NCBI GenBank assembly: GCA_030605745.1
Contig: JAUWHT010000186.1
Coordinates: forward strand, 1 to 22,687
Reading direction: 5' to 3'
DNA length: 22,687 nt
Source: Pirellulales bacterium
GTDB taxonomy: Bacteria > Planctomycetota > Planctomycetia > Pirellulales > Thermoguttaceae
Made by a program: the position numbers and the translations under genes
Shown here: positions 5,698 through 13,226 of the stretch, piece by piece
Position numbering within the stretch: the stretch's first letter is position 1
How the letters are laid out: each line of letters starts with the position of its first letter
Notes under the pieces: generated by a model
Told to the model about the DNA's origin: nothing
The model's database searches: none
What the model saw: the letters and a program-made list of their open reading frames with translations, nothing else

Positions 5698-6496
5698 CAA
5701 CCACTCCCAACTCGTGATAGACCGACTCGACGGTATCGGCGTCGATCTGCTCGAGTTTGGCCCCGGCCCCGGCCAGCAGGGCGAGGTCGGCCAGTTGGGC
5801 TACGCGGCGGGGAATGCCGTGGGAAAGCTCGTGCAGTCGGGCAACGGCCGGATCGTCAAACACCGGCGACTGTCGGCCGGCCTGCGCCAGCGATGAGGCA
5901 AGGAAGTCCTGCGTGTCGGACCCCTCCCAGGGCTGCACGTCGATCCGCAACTCGGTTAGGTCGAGCAGTTGCCGGCCCAAGCGGGCCATCTGCTCACGTT
6001 GGCCGGCCAGAACGATCGTCAGTCGCGACTGCGGAGACGGATCGTACACGGCTAGCCGCGTTATCTGGTCGGCCACCTGCCGGGTCGCCCGGTCGGCATC
6101 GTCCAGCAGAACAACCGTATCGAGTTGCTGGTAGCGGAACTCGGTCAGCCGGTCGGTGAGTCTTCGCCAGAGCGTGGCAACCGAGTCGTCCGGACGCACA
6201 TTCACCCTAAACCCCACGGCCAGCAGGAAGAGCATCTCGGCCGGCTCGACGGAAACCAGACTGAGCCGGGCCATCGCTCGGCCGCTGCGGCGGAGTTGCT
6301 CGGCGAACACCTCCAGCAGCAGCGACTTACCGCTGCCCGAAGGCCCCATCAAAAGCCCCAACCGATGCCGCTGCTCGACCAGGAAGTGGAGCCGGGCCAG
6401 GGCCTCCTCGTGCGTCGGGCTCTGGTGGAAGAACCGTGGATCGAGACAACTGCGAAACGGCGACTGCTGCAAACCCCAGTGCTCCAACTGATACAT
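5690..6496 (-). CDS. ExeA-like AAA ATPase
   Basis: This 268-aa ATPase starts with MYQLEHWGLQQSPF, the WGL-x-x-xPF opening typical of ExeA/GspA-type proteins. Walker A (GPSGSGKS) is at 51-58, Walker B (VVLLDDAD) at 128-135, a sensor-like LAGQ at 163-166 and a late GIPRRV motif near 229. There is no transmembrane segment or peptidoglycan-binding domain after the ATPase, unlike Aeromonas ExeA, which helps assemble the type II secretion pore; it is therefore the short soluble form. The ribosome binding site is strong (GGAGGT, 7 nt before the ATG). It is the first gene of a two-gene operon with the overlapping DUF1611 gene and is divergent from rsmE 74 bp away. What it does for the DUF1611 protein is unknown. 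Confidence 0.85.
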   Translation of the reverse strand: MYQLEHWGLQQSPFRSCLDPRFFHQSPTHEEALARLHFLVEQRHRLGLLMGPSGSGKSLLLEVFAEQLRRSGRAMARLSLVSVEPAEMLFLLAVGFRVNVRPDDSVATLWRRLTDRLTEFRYQQLDTVVLLDDADRATRQVADQITRLAVYDPSPQSRLTIVLAGQREQMARLGRQLLDLTELRIDVQPWEGSDTQDFLASSLAQAGRQSPVFDDPAVARLHELSHGIPRRVAQLADLALLAGAGAKLEQIDADTVESVYHELGVVDA

Positions 6497-6570
6497 CGGC
6501 TTTACCTCCGTGTGATTTGTTCCGTATCTTTGTTATTTTCGGTACAATCCAGTTCAAGACTTGATGTCTC

Positions 6571-7287
6571 ATGCCCGATCGCTACTTCGCCGAGACCCCG
6601 ATCACCGGCCAGAAGGTCCTGTTGGCCGGGTCCGAGGCCCATCACTTGATTCACGTGATGCGGGCCAAGCCGGGTACTCGGGTCGTGCTGTTCGACGGCA
6701 GTGGGGCCGAATTCGATGCGGTGGTCGATCGCACCAGGCGGGCCGACGTTGAATTGGCCATACTTGCCCGCCATGAGGTTGATCGCGAGCCGCCGCTGGA
6801 GGTGATCCTGGCGGTGGCCCTGCCAAAAGGCGACCGGCGGAAGTGGCTGGTCGAAAAGGTGACGGAACTGGGCGTGGACCTTCTCGTGCCGCTTAGGACG
6901 GCCCGGGCCGTGGCACAGCCGGTCCAGCAGGCCCAGAAGCGACTGCGGCGCACGGTGATCGAAGCCTCGAAACAGTGTGGTCGCAACCGGCTGATGAAGA
7001 TTGCCAGGCCGCACGACTGGACCGAGTTGGTGGCCGAGACTGCCGCCGCGCCGCACCGACTGTTGGCTCATCCGCATGGTGAACACAAGGACGCCAAGCC
7101 GCTGTTGCCGCCCGATTCTTCCGATCCCGTGCTATTGGCCGTCGGTCCCGAGGGCGGTTTCACGGCTGCGGAGGTCTCGCTGGCGGTCGCCGCCGGCTGG
7201 CAGCCGATCGATCTCGGACCACGCACGTTGCGCACAGAAACAGCGGCGATCCTGCTCGCCGCGATGGTGGTGCAACCACCCCCATAG
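6571..7287 (+). CDS. rsmE: 16S rRNA (uracil-1498-N3)-methyltransferase
   Basis: RsmE methylates N3 of U1498 in 16S rRNA of the 30S subunit, using S-adenosylmethionine. The 238-aa length is normal. It has the N-terminal PUA-like RNA-binding part (HHLIHVMR at 24-31, LFDGSG at 40-45) and the knotted SPOUT methyltransferase domain: EKVTELG at 95-101, EASKQCGRN at 131-139, VGPEGGFT at 191-198 and LGPRTLRTETA at 215-225, which form the cofactor-binding knot. The ATG at 6571 gives the usual MPDRYF start; no clear Shine-Dalgarno sequence is visible. The gene stands alone. The stop codon is directly followed by a 26-bp stem that likely marks the transcript end against the convergent MMPL gene. Confidence 0.96.
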   Translation: MPDRYFAETPITGQKVLLAGSEAHHLIHVMRAKPGTRVVLFDGSGAEFDAVVDRTRRADVELAILARHEVDREPPLEVILAVALPKGDRRKWLVEKVTELGVDLLVPLRTARAVAQPVQQAQKRLRRTVIEASKQCGRNRLMKIARPHDWTELVAETAAAPHRLLAHPHGEHKDAKPLLPPDSSDPVLLAVGPEGGFTAAEVSLAVAAGWQPIDLGPRTLRTETAAILLAAMVVQPPP

Positions 7288-7370
7288 TTTAGCCGCCGGG
7301 CTTGCCCGGCGCGGTTGTTGCTGGCCCATTCGCTCCAGCGCCAACGCGCCGGGCAAGCCCGGCGGCTAAA
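7288..7370. repeat. Palindromic repeat family A, copy 1
   Basis: Arms 7288-7313 and 7345-7370 are perfectly complementary over 26 bp. Each arm contains the smaller palindrome GCCGGGCTTGCCCGGC, so the DNA can fold as one long stem or as two short hairpins. It starts at the base after the rsmE stop and ends 6 nt from the stop of the convergent MMPL gene, suggesting a bidirectional 3'-end structure. It lacks a U-tract. Confidence 0.85.
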
Positions 7371-7376
7371 CGGATG

Positions 7377-9905
7377 CTACGACGCTTTGGTCGAGCAGTG
7401 CGGGGAGTCGCGGCGGGTTGGGCGCGTTAGAGATATGTCTGCCAGCGGCACCGTAACCAGTTCCTCGCCGGTGGGCTGCTCGATCGACTCAGGCGAGATG
7501 GTTTTCTTCTTTCCGGTTCGGAACAATCGGCCGACCGGGCCGGAAAGCACGGCCGGCAGGAAGATCAGGTCGCCGATCAACGCGGCAGACAGCAGCGTGA
7601 GCATCATCACGCCGAACCGCTGGGTGGGCGTAAAGGTGCTGAAGGCGAACACTGCCAGCCCCAGCCCACCGATCAGCGTCGTCTGCGACATTGCCGTGGC
7701 GCAACGTTCGTAGGCCAGCATGGCGGCCCCCTTGCGGTCGCGGCCCTCGTCCAGCCCCTTGCGGAACCAGGTCAAGTAGTGCACCGTGTCGTCCACGGCC
7801 ACGCCCAGGGCCACGCTGGCGGTCATCATCGTGCCGATGTCGACCATGATTCCCGCCCAGCCCATGATCCCGAAAATGATCACCACCGGGAACAGGTTGG
7901 GGATCATCGAGACCAACCCGGCCGACGGACTCTTTAGCACGATCATCATCACCAACGCGATCAACACGAACGCCAGGGCCAGGCTCTCGAACAGTCCACG
8001 CATCAATTCGTGCTGGGTCTTGTAGACCAGCGGGACCAGGCCGGTGTAGATGGCCTCGATCCCATCGACTCCTGCCTCGCGATAGGCGGCCAGCACCGGC
8101 TCGACCTTCTCGCGCAGATCGTCGACGAACAACCCGTAATCGAGGTCGCCCAGCGCCTCTACCCGGGCACTGACTCGCCAGAGTTCCTTGCCCTGGTCTT
8201 CATCGACGGTCAGATACTCGCGGAATTCGGGGCGGTGCTCTTCGAGTTTATCGGAGAGTATCCGGTCGCGTGTTCGTCGGCGGTCGATGCCGGCGATGCG
8301 TTCGGCGATGCTGGGTTTTCGTTTGTCCGGCCTGATATCGGGAGCGAAGGTGGCGGCCGACAGCGCCCCGCCCACGTCGTCGAGGCTCTCGACGGCCCGT
8401 TCGACGTGGTGCGCCAGCCGCATCCGCTCGACCATGTTCAGGTCGCACTTTTGGTTATCGACGCAGATCACCACTTCCATCGGCACCAGCGGGCCGATGT
8501 GCTCTTCCAGCCAGCCGTAGTCGGCAATGATCTCGGCGTCGGGTGAGAAGAGCTTCATCAGTTTGATCGAGGTGTTGATCTGGAATACCCCGAAAGCGAA
8601 GAACACCATCACCGCCAGACAAACGCCCGAGACCAGCACGTTGTGGCGGACGACCGCCCCGCCGATCCAGCGCCAACATCGCAGGATGAGCGTGTCCGGC
8701 GCGCCGGCGTCACCCTTGTTGCCGTGCTCGGCGGCGTACTGGCGGGAAGGCAAGTAGTGAAGGCAGGCGGGCAGGAGCAGGAAAATCAACACCAGCGTGG
8801 CCAACACTCCGGCCGCCGAGTAGATGCCGAACTTGCTGATCGGAATCACGTGGCTGACACACAAGGAGCCCAGTCCCAAGGCAGTGGTCACCGCGGCGAT
8901 CGTGCAGGGCCAAAAACCGTGCTCGAGTGCCCGGCTGGGCGCACCGTCTAACCCTTTCTCGCGGATCGCGTCGTGGTAGTAGTTGATGATGTGGATCGAG
9001 CCGGAGATTGCCAGCACGTAGACCAGCGAGGGCATCGATAACAGCACCGCGTCGCAGGTGCCGCCGCTGAAGAACACAATCGCCAGCCCGACCCCGGCCG
9101 ATAGAATGGCAATGGAAAACACCATCGCCGTAAGCCGGATGCTGCGGAAGACGAGCCAGGAGATGCCCAGCCCGACCACGGCCGACAGCCCGGCCAGGCG
9201 AAACAGCGTCCGCTCTCCTTCGATGTCGATGGCCACGTTGTCGACCGGCGGTCCGCCCAGGCGGATGCCTTCGTACGATTGCTGCCGCCCGAAGATCAAC
9301 TCGGCAAAGAACTCCGTGGCCGTGTTCCACGACCTGACGAAGATATTGCCGCTGTGTTGTTTCTTCTCCGGCTCGATGTTGCATTCTCGGGCCAACTCGC
9401 GGATCTTCTCCAGCGTGGCGCGGAGGTTCTTGCCCTGGGCCTGCTTGGTTAGCGTGACAACCAGGCAGGTCTTATTGTGGTCCGGGCCGATCAGCGAGCC
9501 TTCGAGCCGGGTGAGCACCTCTTCGTCGGAGAGTTCCGGGTAGCGCCCCTGCAACTCGTTGATCAAACTGCGACCGGTGATCACGCTCTTGAAGTACCGC
9601 GGCTCGTCGGCCGGCCGTGCGGCTGCGACATCCTCCGGGGGAACCAGCTTCTTGGTCAGCAGCTCCAACCGCTGATCGTCCAGCGTACAACCTTCCCAGC
9701 TTGCCAGGACGAATTGCTCGTGGGGAAAGTGCTGCTGAAACCAGCGATGCACGGCCGTTTCGGGGAAGTCGTCCGGCAGCCAGTCCCGCACGTCGTTGCG
9801 GTTGCTCTGAAGCGCACGCATCGAGCCCATCCAAATGAAGGGCAGCAGGAAGACCAGCGCCGTCACGATGGCAAAACTTCGGCGGGCAAAAAACGGCTGG
9901 TTCAT
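7377..9905 (-). CDS. MMPL/RND-superfamily transporter
   Basis: This 842-aa integral membrane protein has the RND two-fold layout: one N-terminal transmembrane helix (about 11-30), a large periplasmic loop (to about 225) starting with SNRNDVRDWLPDDFP, a block of five helices (about 230-385), helix 7 near 425, a second periplasmic loop (to about 645) and a final five-helix block. Motifs include SMPSLVYVLAISGSIHIINYYHDA in the first block and ALGVAVDDTVHYLTWFRKG in the second, whose acidic residues fit the proton-relay region of MMPL-type exporters. The cytoplasmic tail after about 785 is short and polar. Substrate is unknown; relatives move lipids or hopanoids. No membrane-fusion or outer-membrane partner is adjacent. 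No ribosome binding site is evident; a G-rich repeat lies just upstream of the ATG. Confidence 0.88.
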   Translation of the reverse strand: MNQPFFARRSFAIVTALVFLLPFIWMGSMRALQSNRNDVRDWLPDDFPETAVHRWFQQHFPHEQFVLASWEGCTLDDQRLELLTKKLVPPEDVAAARPADEPRYFKSVITGRSLINELQGRYPELSDEEVLTRLEGSLIGPDHNKTCLVVTLTKQAQGKNLRATLEKIRELARECNIEPEKKQHSGNIFVRSWNTATEFFAELIFGRQQSYEGIRLGGPPVDNVAIDIEGERTLFRLAGLSAVVGLGISWLVFRSIRLTAMVFSIAILSAGVGLAIVFFSGGTCDAVLLSMPSLVYVLAISGSIHIINYYHDAIREKGLDGAPSRALEHGFWPCTIAAVTTALGLGSLCVSHVIPISKFGIYSAAGVLATLVLIFLLLPACLHYLPSRQYAAEHGNKGDAGAPDTLILRCWRWIGGAVVRHNVLVSGVCLAVMVFFAFGVFQINTSIKLMKLFSPDAEIIADYGWLEEHIGPLVPMEVVICVDNQKCDLNMVERMRLAHHVERAVESLDDVGGALSAATFAPDIRPDKRKPSIAERIAGIDRRRTRDRILSDKLEEHRPEFREYLTVDEDQGKELWRVSARVEALGDLDYGLFVDDLREKVEPVLAAYREAGVDGIEAIYTGLVPLVYKTQHELMRGLFESLALAFVLIALVMMIVLKSPSAGLVSMIPNLFPVVIIFGIMGWAGIMVDIGTMMTASVALGVAVDDTVHYLTWFRKGLDEGRDRKGAAMLAYERCATAMSQTTLIGGLGLAVFAFSTFTPTQRFGVMMLTLLSAALIGDLIFLPAVLSGPVGRLFRTGKKKTISPESIEQPTGEELVTVPLADISLTRPTRRDSPHCSTKAS

Positions 9906-9910
9906 GCAGG

Positions 9911-9944
9911 TAGGGATTAGGGATTAGGGGCTAGGGATTAGGGG
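9911..9944 (+). repeat. G-rich heptad repeat, quadruplex candidate (MMPL upstream)
   Basis: Five G-runs (9913-9915, 9920-9922, 9927-9930, 9934-9936, 9941-9944) are separated by 3- to 4-nt loops of the type ATTA/CTA. This satisfies the usual G3N1-7 quadruplex rule on the plus strand. It lies 5 nt upstream of the ATG of the minus-strand MMPL gene, so its transcript carries the C-rich strand. The surrounding intergenic stretch 9906-10216 otherwise holds only repeats; I see no gene in it. Confidence 0.7.
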
Positions 9945-10060
9945 CTTGCGGGTTACAGTTACTGAGTACTCGGTACTGAGATACGGAGTCACGAACCCCC
10001 ACCCCGAATCTATCTTAACGGAACTCCTAACAGCGGTCAACTGCGCACAACGCCAAGGTC

Positions 10061-10170
10061 GTTTAGCCGCCGGGCTTGCCCGGCGCGTTGTTGGGGTAGC
10101 AGTTTAACTGCCACCCCAACAGAAGCAATTGGCCGTCAGATAACGCGCCGGGCAAGCCCGGTGGCTAAAC
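10061..10170. repeat. Palindromic repeat family A, copy 2, with nested hairpin
   Basis: Arms 10061-10089 and 10142-10170 pair over 29 bp with a single G-T opposition. The loop carries a second, unrelated hairpin (10090-10097 GTTGGGGT against 10113-10120, with an inner GCAGT/ACTGC stem), so it appears to be a compound element. It lies 46 nt beyond the stop of the BBP7 gene. Confidence 0.82.
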
Positions 10171-10216
10171 AGTCCCACGGGCCACAGCGCGTAGGCTTGG
10201 CAAAATTGCCTACCGC

Positions 10217-11581
10217 CTACCACGTCCACGTCAGACCGAGCGACAACCCGTGCAAGTACGCGAGGCCGTTGGTGTTGATCCCGGTTGGAGGATCCGTCTC
10301 GAAGCGGAGTTGTTCAGGAGCCAGGGCCAGCCCGGTGACCCACATCAGATCGTAAGCCGCGCGGAGCGTCAGGTTGGGCCGAACTTTATAGGTGGTGAGA
10401 AAGCCGAATTCGATAACCAAAGCGGCGTCGTCTTTTCGGGCAATGCGGTAGAAGTCTAGTTCGGTTTCGCCTGCGTCATAGCTTGTAACATGACTTTTCT
10501 GGTCGCAGAAGTTGATGAAAGGGCCTGCCTTAGCTCGGAAGCCCCAGGTCCACTTGCACTTGCGATAGATGTAGTCGCCGCCGATCTGCAGACCGAACAG
10601 GTCGTTGTGGGTAAGGCTGAGGTAGTCGCCGCATAGATTCTTGCCCTCGAACACTCCGCTGCTGGCGTACTGGAACATCGAGTCGATCGAAAACACTCTC
10701 AGGCCGAACAGATACGACGTGTACCAGCCCGGCCGGCACTCTCGCCGCCACCTTCCGTTGGGGTGCAGCACCAGGCGATCCGGACGGCCTCGGGGGCGGA
10801 TTCGCACGTTCAATTCATAGTTGTTGATGTCCGCTTGGTAGACGATCGATTGCCGGTCGGCGTAGTTGAAGCCGAGGACGGCCAAATCGAAGGGACTGAA
10901 CAGAGTGCCGCCCCAGTTCGGATTAACATCGTTTCCGTAGTTGTACCGGGTCCCGGTGACCGCGAACGATTCGATCCAGTCGTTCAGGCCCCAGTAGGTG
11001 AACTCGAGGAAGTGGTCGCGGTTCTCCGAATCGCGCCCAAGATAGCGTCCCAGCGTGCCGAGGTATCCGGCCGCTACGTCAAAGCCCAGCGACCGGGTAC
11101 CCATCCTCGGCTCGTACACAATAACGCCCCCCGCCCCGTAACCGACAAATTCTTTCGTTAGCGCGATGCCCCGCGGCTTGCTGAGTGTCAATACGCGGAC
11201 GTCTTGATCGATGTACCACAGCGGTGGGCAACAGCTTCCGCCGCCGCAGACTGCGCAACAGGGGCCTACTGAACAGGGGCCGCATGTACTGCCGTCCAGG
11301 CCGATCGAGTCGCACGGCCCGGCCGGGCTGGTGAACGACTCTGCGGTGAGCCACGCCGGCTCCGGGGCCAGAATATCCGACTCCGGCTGTCCGAGTGGTA
11401 CTTCCTCCGGTTGCTTGGTGGCCGGACTGTCTTGCTCGGCAGTCTGTTGCTCGGCCGATTCGACCGGGGCCTCTTGGTCGACCCATTCAGCCGGACCGTC
11501 TTGCTGGGCCAGGGCGTGAGTGCCGATGAGCAGGCCGAGCCAAGCCAGAGTTACCAAAATGCCCTTTATTGCGATTTTCAC
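10217..11581 (-). CDS. BBP7 family outer membrane beta-barrel protein
   Basis: This planctomycete-type porin-like protein (Pfam DUF1551/BBP7) has about 454 aa from the chosen start. I prefer the GTG at 11581: it has AAGGAGG 8 nt upstream and gives a normal signal peptide (VKIAIKGILVTLAWLGLLIGTHALA, likely cut before QQDG), whereas the longer frame would add 42 residues read from a repeat-bearing spacer. After an acidic linker (about 25-80) comes a segment with eight cysteines in 29 residues, then repeated amphipathic strands rich in aromatic residues with GYLG, EFTYWGLN, GFNYADR, LFGLQIGGDYIYR and YDLMWVTGLA, ending in the C-terminal aromatic TWTW typical of barrels inserted in the outer membrane. 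Substrate and role are unknown. The gene is monocistronic, followed by a family A hairpin. Confidence 0.88.
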   Translation of the reverse strand: MKIAIKGILVTLAWLGLLIGTHALAQQDGPAEWVDQEAPVESAEQQTAEQDSPATKQPEEVPLGQPESDILAPEPAWLTAESFTSPAGPCDSIGLDGSTCGPCSVGPCCAVCGGGSCCPPLWYIDQDVRVLTLSKPRGIALTKEFVGYGAGGVIVYEPRMGTRSLGFDVAAGYLGTLGRYLGRDSENRDHFLEFTYWGLNDWIESFAVTGTRYNYGNDVNPNWGGTLFSPFDLAVLGFNYADRQSIVYQADINNYELNVRIRPRGRPDRLVLHPNGRWRRECRPGWYTSYLFGLRVFSIDSMFQYASSGVFEGKNLCGDYLSLTHNDLFGLQIGGDYIYRKCKWTWGFRAKAGPFINFCDQKSHVTSYDAGETELDFYRIARKDDAALVIEFGFLTTYKVRPNLTLRAAYDLMWVTGLALAPEQLRFETDPPTGINTNGLAYLHGLSLGLTWTW

Positions 11582-11630
11582 CAGTTTATCCTCCTTGCCT
11601 CCGCGGCAGCCAATAGTTCTCAGCCTAGAT

Positions 11631-11796
11631 TTCTCACCACGGAGGCACGGAGGACACGGAGACCATATGAAATTGCAGTATTCAATGATTGATGTTGTTG
11701 AAAACACTTTGATGTCTGACGTCAGTTACAAAACTCTATTAAAGTCTTTTCTCCGTGTTCTCCGTGCCTCCGTGGTGAATTTCTTCGTGAGAAATT
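11631..11796. repeat. Non-coding element with long terminal inverted repeats (MITE-like)
   Basis: The segment starting TTCTCACCACGGAGGCACGG at 11631 recurs in inverse orientation at 11750-11779 with one mismatch over about 28 bp; flanking TTTCTCA/TGAGAAA extend the symmetry to 11796. The roughly 87-bp interior is AT-rich and non-coding. It lies between the BBP7 gene and the transaldolase gene. The rest of 11582-12062 shows no gene; it contains the C-rich repeat at 11988-12019. Confidence 0.6.
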
Positions 11797-11987
11797 CCGG
11801 CTAGCGCGCAATCACGGGCTGGTAGCAGAAGCTCACACCTGCCTAATCGGCCAACAAGCGGCCGCAGAATAGGAATAACCGGTAAAATCTCGCGAAAGGC
11901 CGTAAATCTCTTGACCATTAAACCGGCTGATAATTCTCTATTCTTCCGAAACGCCAGCAGTTTCCCAAACCACCGCGGTTCGCAACA

Positions 11988-12019
11988 CCCAATCCCCAAT
12001 CCCTAATCCCTAATCCCCC
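11988..12019 (-). repeat. G-rich heptad repeat on minus strand (transaldolase upstream)
   Basis: On the plus strand there are C-runs at 11988-11990, 11994-11997, 12001-12003, 12008-12010 and 12015-12019 with AAT/TAAT spacers. The complement is a quadruplex candidate of the same heptad type as 9911-9944. It ends 43 nt before the transaldolase start codon. Confidence 0.65.
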
Positions 12020-12062
12020 ACCCGCTAGACGTCCGCCCGGGGTTTGTTGTAGACTCACCCCC

Positions 12063-13115
12063 ATGGCTACCCCACTTGAATCTCTACTGGCCAGCGGCAC
12101 AAAACTCTGGCTCGACTCGATCGACCCTGATCTGGTCCGCGCCAATCGAGCGATCGGGGCGACCGGGGCAACGTCCAATCCGATCATCGTGGCCGATCTG
12201 CTGGCTTCCGGACGGTTTGACGAGCAGATCGAGCGGCTGGTGGGCCAGGGGCTTAGCGACGACCAGATCGCCTGGGAGATGACCGACCGGTTGGTCCGCG
12301 ACGCCCAGGGGGTTTTCCTGCCCGTCTGGGAGGAAACCGGGGGCAACGACGGTTATGTCAGTTTCGAGGTCGACCCATTGTTGGAAGATCCCGGGCTGAA
12401 TCTGCCGCACGAGGAACGGGTTGCCCAATATGTCGAGTTGGGCCGGCAGTGGTCGGCCGGGCACCGGAACCGGATGATCAAAGTGCCCGCAACACCCGCC
12501 GGATTGGACGCACTGGAAGAGCTGGTGGCCGCCGAGGTAACCGTGAACGTGACACTGATTTTCACCCCGAGGCAATACCGCGCCGCCCGTGAGGCCATCT
12601 GGCGTGGAGCCCGGCGACGGGAGACGCTGGACGATTTCAAGAGCGTCTACAGCGTCTTTGTTTCCCGGCTGGACGTTTACACCGATCGGGCCGTACCCGA
12701 TCTGTCTCCGGCCGCTCAGGGGCTGGTCGGCATCCTGGGCGCCAAGCGGATTTGGGCCGAGAACCGGGAGTTTTGGGCCGGGCGCCCCACGCCGCTGGAC
12801 CAGGAGATCGTGTTTGCCAGCACGGGCACGAAGCGAGAGGACGATCCGCCGTGGAAGTACGTCGAGGCGTTTGCCGGCGGCGACATCCAGACCAATCCCC
12901 CGGCCACCAACGACGCGGTCGCTCGAAGCGGCCGCACCTTCGCCCGGCAACTCGATCAATTGCCCCCGCGCGAAGTGGTCGACCAGATCGACCGGATGGT
13001 GGACATGCAGCGGTTGGAGGCGATGTTGATGTCCGAGGGGATCGAGAAATTTGCCAAGCCGCAGAAGGCGCTATTAGCACTGGTGGCTAAGAAGCGGCTT
13101 GGCTGCCACCCATAA
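12063..13115 (+). CDS. tal: Transaldolase
   Basis: Transaldolase moves a dihydroxyacetone unit between sugar phosphates in the non-oxidative pentose phosphate pathway in the cytoplasm. The 350-aa protein has TSNP at 37-40, GNDGYVSFEVDP at 94-105, RMIKVPAT at 137-144 with Lys140 as the predicted Schiff-base lysine, and NVTLIF at 162-167, all typical of the TIM-barrel active site. The later STGTK and NPPATNDA motifs place it with the longer transaldolases seen in actinobacteria, cyanobacteria and planctomycetes rather than the short fructose-6-phosphate aldolase type. No Shine-Dalgarno sequence is visible before the ATG. The stop codon overlaps the start of a 27-bp palindrome. It is followed on the same strand by the SEC-C gene, but the hairpin suggests separate transcripts. 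Confidence 0.95.
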   Translation: MATPLESLLASGTKLWLDSIDPDLVRANRAIGATGATSNPIIVADLLASGRFDEQIERLVGQGLSDDQIAWEMTDRLVRDAQGVFLPVWEETGGNDGYVSFEVDPLLEDPGLNLPHEERVAQYVELGRQWSAGHRNRMIKVPATPAGLDALEELVAAEVTVNVTLIFTPRQYRAAREAIWRGARRRETLDDFKSVYSVFVSRLDVYTDRAVPDLSPAAQGLVGILGAKRIWAENREFWAGRPTPLDQEIVFASTGTKREDDPPWKYVEAFAGGDIQTNPPATNDAVARSGRTFARQLDQLPPREVVDQIDRMVDMQRLEAMLMSEGIEKFAKPQKALLALVAKKRLGCHP

Positions 13116-13191
13116 AGCCGCGACCGGTGGTCGCGCCAATACTGTAAGCTGCAAGCGGCCTTACGGCGCGACCACCGGTCGCGGCTTTATG
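13111..13191. repeat. Palindromic repeat family B, copy 1
   Basis: Arms 13111-13137 and 13165-13191 are perfectly complementary over 27 bp. Each arm also contains its own small palindrome GCGACCGGTGGTCGC. The left arm overlaps the transaldolase stop codon, so it likely ends or stabilises that transcript. Confidence 0.85.
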
Positions 13192-13226
13192 GTGATTCTG
13201 TCCCCTCCAACCGAAATGGAGCAATA

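Noticed and set aside
7288..7370. Classical Rho-independent terminator
   Set aside because: The stem is strong but no T-run follows on either strand, so it is listed as a palindromic repeat that may still protect or end transcripts.
9911..9944. True telomeric repeat or chromosome end
   Set aside because: The array is short, internal, and recurs near other genes, so it is an interspersed repeat rather than an end structure.
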